This document shows positions 6,684 through 8,465 of a stretch of DNA of 8,465 nt, in pieces. The number at the start of each line of letters is the position of its first letter. The first letter of the stretch is position 1. The position numbers and the translations under genes are program-made. The DNA comes from Pseudomonadota bacterium (lineage in GTDB: Bacteria; Pseudomonadota; Alphaproteobacteria; Rhizobiales; Xanthobacteraceae), in the NCBI GenBank assembly GCA_023391175.1, contig JAEWBL010000563.1:1-8465 (forward strand). Reading direction: 5' to 3'. Below the pieces are notes generated by a model that was not told the DNA's origin, made no database searches, and saw only the letters and a list, made by a program, of their open reading frames with translations.

Positions 6684-7541
6684 ATGGCGGGCGCCCTCGA
6701 TCCGAAACCCAGGGACTGGGCGCTCGCGCTGCCGCTTGCGGCCTTCTTCGCGCTGTTCTTCGTCGCGCCGCTCGGCCTGCTCGTCGCCATCAGCTTCGAG
6801 ACCGAGCGGCAGATGACCGGCACGCTGGGCCTTGGCCAGTACGCCTCCTTCCTCACCGACGGCCTCAACCTTGCGGTGCTGCGCGACACGCTGCTGGTGG
6901 GCGCGAAGGCGACCCTACTCTGCCTCCTGTTCGGCTATCCCCTGGCCTGGCTCTCGACGCGGGTCGCGGCCCGCTGGCAGGCCGTGCTGATCTTTCTCGT
7001 GGTGCTGCCCATCGTCACCAGCGTGGTGGTGCGCACCTTCGCCTGGATCGTCATTCTCGGCCGCCACGGCATCGTCAATGAAGCGATCCTGGCGCTGGGC
7101 CTCTCGGCGCAGCCGCTGAAGCTCTTGTTCAGCGAGACGGGCGTTGTCATCGTGCTGGCGCAGGTGCAGATGCCGCTCATGGTGCTGCCCCTCATCACCA
7201 CGCTCCAGCGCATCGATCCCAATCTGGAAAGCGCCTCGCAGGCGCTGGGGGCGGGGGCGTGGCGCACCTTCTTCAAGGTCACGCTGCCCTTGTCGCTGCC
7301 CGGCATCATCGCCGGAACGATCCTCACCTACACCGCCTGCGTGACGGCCTTCGTCACCCAGTCGCTCATCGGCGGCTCGCGGCTGCTCTTCATGCCCATG
7401 ATGATCTTCCAGCAGGCCATGGATTTACAGAACTGGCCCTTCGCCGCAGCCGTCTCGGTCATCTTCATGATTTCCGTGCTGCTCATCGTCGCCATGCTGG
7501 TGGCGCTCTCGCGCAGCCGCGCGGCGCGGCTCTACAGCTAG
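6684..7541 (+). CDS. ABC transporter permease, PotB-like
   Basis: This 285-residue integral membrane protein is one half of the transport channel. It starts with a short cytoplasmic tail and a strong hydrophobic segment (about 12-38) and has roughly six membrane segments overall. The cytoplasmic coupling loop that docks on the ATPase is visible at about residues 182-208 (ESASQALGAGAWRTFFKVTLP), matching the EAA motif with its conserved glycine and LP. The ATG follows the binding-protein stop by 2 bp, indicating translational coupling; I see no strong Shine-Dalgarno sequence, though AT-poor purines precede it. The reading frame is open far upstream through the binding-protein gene in another frame, but this is GC-driven and not a fusion. 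It pairs with the second permease downstream to form a heterodimer, as in PotB/PotC. Confidence 0.94.
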   Translation: MAGALDPKPRDWALALPLAAFFALFFVAPLGLLVAISFETERQMTGTLGLGQYASFLTDGLNLAVLRDTLLVGAKATLLCLLFGYPLAWLSTRVAARWQAVLIFLVVLPIVTSVVVRTFAWIVILGRHGIVNEAILALGLSAQPLKLLFSETGVVIVLAQVQMPLMVLPLITTLQRIDPNLESASQALGAGAWRTFFKVTLPLSLPGIIAGTILTYTACVTAFVTQSLIGGSRLLFMPMMIFQQAMDLQNWPFAAAVSVIFMISVLLIVAMLVALSRSRAARLYS

Positions 7542-7545
7542 GAGG
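7540..7545 (+). promoter_or_regulatory. Ribosome binding site overlapping a stop codon
   Basis: AGGAGG begins inside the TAG stop of the first permease gene (7539-7541) and lies 5 nt before the ATG at 7551, or 8 nt before the second ATG at 7554. It is the strongest Shine-Dalgarno sequence in the operon. The overlap with the stop suggests that the two permeases are translated in a coupled way and in matched amounts. Confidence 0.8.
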
Positions 7546-7550
7546 ACGCC

Positions 7551-8354
7551 ATGATGCGCGACTGGCAGACCCTCTCCTTCAACGCCGTGTTCGGCCTCCT
7601 CTCCCTCATCTCCGTCATCGTGCTGGCGGGGCCGACGCTGGTCATCCTCATCCTCTCCTTCACCGGCGAGGAGGCGCTGCACTTCCCGCCCGCCAGCTAT
7701 TCGCTGCGCTGGTATGCGGCGCTCATCGACGCCAACGAATTGCAGGCGGCCCTGTGGGTGAGCCTGAAGGTCGCCGTCATCAGCGTCACCGCCTGCGTGG
7801 TGCTGGGGGTGGCCGCCGCGCTCGGCATCGCCCGCAGCAGCGGCCCGCTTGCGCGGGGGCTTGAGACGCTGTTTCTGTCGCCGCTCATCCTGCCGGCGCT
7901 GGCCTTCGGCTTCGCCGCGCTGATGCTGTTCTCGATCCTGGGGATGCGGCCTTCGACGCTGACGTTGGCCATCGGCCATATCGTGGTGTGCGTGCCCTTC
8001 GTGCTGCGCACCACGCTCGCGAGCCTCGCCCAGCTCGATCCGGCCCTGCTCGACGCCTCGCGCAGCCTCGGCGCCTCGCGCGTGCATACGTTCCGCACGG
8101 TGACGCTGCCGCTCATCAGCCCCGGCGTCGCCTCTGGCGCCTTCATCGCCTTCATGGCCTCGTTCGACAACGTGCCGGTGTCACTGTTCCTCCAGGATGC
8201 CCGCACGCAGGTGCTGCCCATCTATCTCTGGGACATCATCCAGAACCAGCTCGACAGCCGGGCCGCCTCCGCCTGCGGCGTCATCATCATCGCCACCGTG
8301 CTGATGATGGTGCTGATGGAGCGCGTGGCCGGCTTCTCACGCTTCATGAAATGA
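7551..8354 (+). CDS. ABC transporter permease, PotC-like
   Basis: This 267-residue protein is the second membrane subunit of the importer. It has a hydrophobic first segment (about 13-37), then a periplasmic stretch containing YSLRWYAALI, a motif-like feature common in PotC-type permeases, and further membrane segments to about residue 258. The EAA coupling loop lies at about 168-193 (DASRSLGASRVHTFRTVTLP), with the conserved glycine and LP. Two adjacent ATG codons open the gene; either fits the AGGAGG upstream, and I give the first. The end is MK followed by TGA, and the uraD-like gene starts 13 bp later. The size and motif order are normal for the family and no disruption is seen. Confidence 0.94.
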   Translation: MMRDWQTLSFNAVFGLLSLISVIVLAGPTLVILILSFTGEEALHFPPASYSLRWYAALIDANELQAALWVSLKVAVISVTACVVLGVAAALGIARSSGPLARGLETLFLSPLILPALAFGFAALMLFSILGMRPSTLTLAIGHIVVCVPFVLRTTLASLAQLDPALLDASRSLGASRVHTFRTVTLPLISPGVASGAFIAFMASFDNVPVSLFLQDARTQVLPIYLWDIIQNQLDSRAASACGVIIIATVLMMVLMERVAGFSRFMK

Positions 8355-8367
8355 CCGGGAGAGAGAC

Positions 8368-8465
8368 ATGACCGGCCACCTCCTGAGCCTCGATGCCCTG
8401 AACGCCATGTCCGCGCCGGACTTCGCCGCCGCCCTCGGCCCGGTGTTCGAGAATGCCCCCTGGGT
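8368..8465 (+). CDS. uraD: OHCU decarboxylase-like N-terminus (uric acid degradation); cut by right edge
   Basis: Only 32 full codons are inside the window. The visible peptide, with LDALNAMSAPDFAAALGPVF and then ENAPWV, matches my recollection of how 2-oxo-4-hydroxy-4-carboxy-5-ureidoimidazoline (OHCU) decarboxylases begin: a leading LN..sxxxFvaxLGxifExsPWv pattern. The enzyme makes (S)-allantoin from OHCU, the last step of the urate-to-allantoin route after urate oxidase and hydroxyisourate hydrolase. The catalytic histidine and glutamate lie beyond the edge, so activity cannot be judged. GGGAG lies 6 nt upstream of the ATG, and an earlier ATG at 8351 opens only a six-codon frame and is discounted. 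Being 13 bp behind the last permease gene, it is very likely in the same transcript. The call rests on a short N-terminal pattern and gene context. Confidence 0.72.
   Translation, partial: MTGHLLSLDALNAMSAPDFAAALGPVFENAPW

Noticed and set aside
5532..7541. 669-codon open frame suggesting a permease with a long N-terminal fusion
   Set aside because: The upstream part lies out of frame over the ATPase end and the Tat-signal binding protein, and its translation is rich in Arg, Pro and His as expected of a GC-rich shadow frame. The permease proper begins at 6684.
4517..8354. A new kind of defence or mobile system
   Set aside because: Every gene on the plus strand belongs to a standard ABC importer with complete motifs; no transposase, integrase, nuclease, toxin or repeat array is present.

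Overview
The window is GC-rich, densely coding chromosomal DNA. Gene families, codon use and gene density suggest an alphaproteobacterium, possibly of the order Hyphomicrobiales (Xanthobacteraceae-like). That placement is an inference from style and is not proven. I see no insertion sequences, CRISPR arrays, rRNA or tRNA genes, or phage genes.

Layout. The left half is read from the minus strand. It holds the N-terminal part of a crotonase-fold enoyl-CoA hydratase, probably the front of a fused hydratase/3-hydroxyacyl-CoA dehydrogenase of beta-oxidation, running off the left edge. Next come a large AsmA-family inner-membrane-anchored protein and a LysR-type transcriptional regulator. The right half is read from the plus strand, divergently from the regulator. 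It is a compact five-gene unit: a PotA-like ABC transporter ATPase, a Tat-exported PotD-like binding protein, two PotB/PotC-like permeases, and the first 32 codons of what looks like uraD (OHCU decarboxylase, uric acid degradation).

How the parts fit. The ATPase, binding protein and permeases together make a complete importer of the polyamine/opine/iron-type (PotABCD-like) class. The genes lie 2 to 13 bp apart, so they are very probably one transcript. By sequence similarity alone the transporter would be called a spermidine/putrescine system. The uraD-like gene 13 bp after the last permease argues instead for a purine-derived substrate such as urate, allantoin or a related ureide. The divergent LysR-type regulator is the natural candidate to control the operon.

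The most interesting non-coding signal is a perfect 23-bp dyad (two 10-bp arms, 3-bp spacer) in the 4.4 kb divergent region. It lies across the first codons of the regulator as conventionally called. A GTG six codons downstream has a good Shine-Dalgarno sequence and may be the true start, which would place the dyad in the regulator's leader as an operator or a Shine-Dalgarno-masking hairpin. I do not see a clearly undescribed system here. The transporter/uraD association and the dyad are what merit follow-up.
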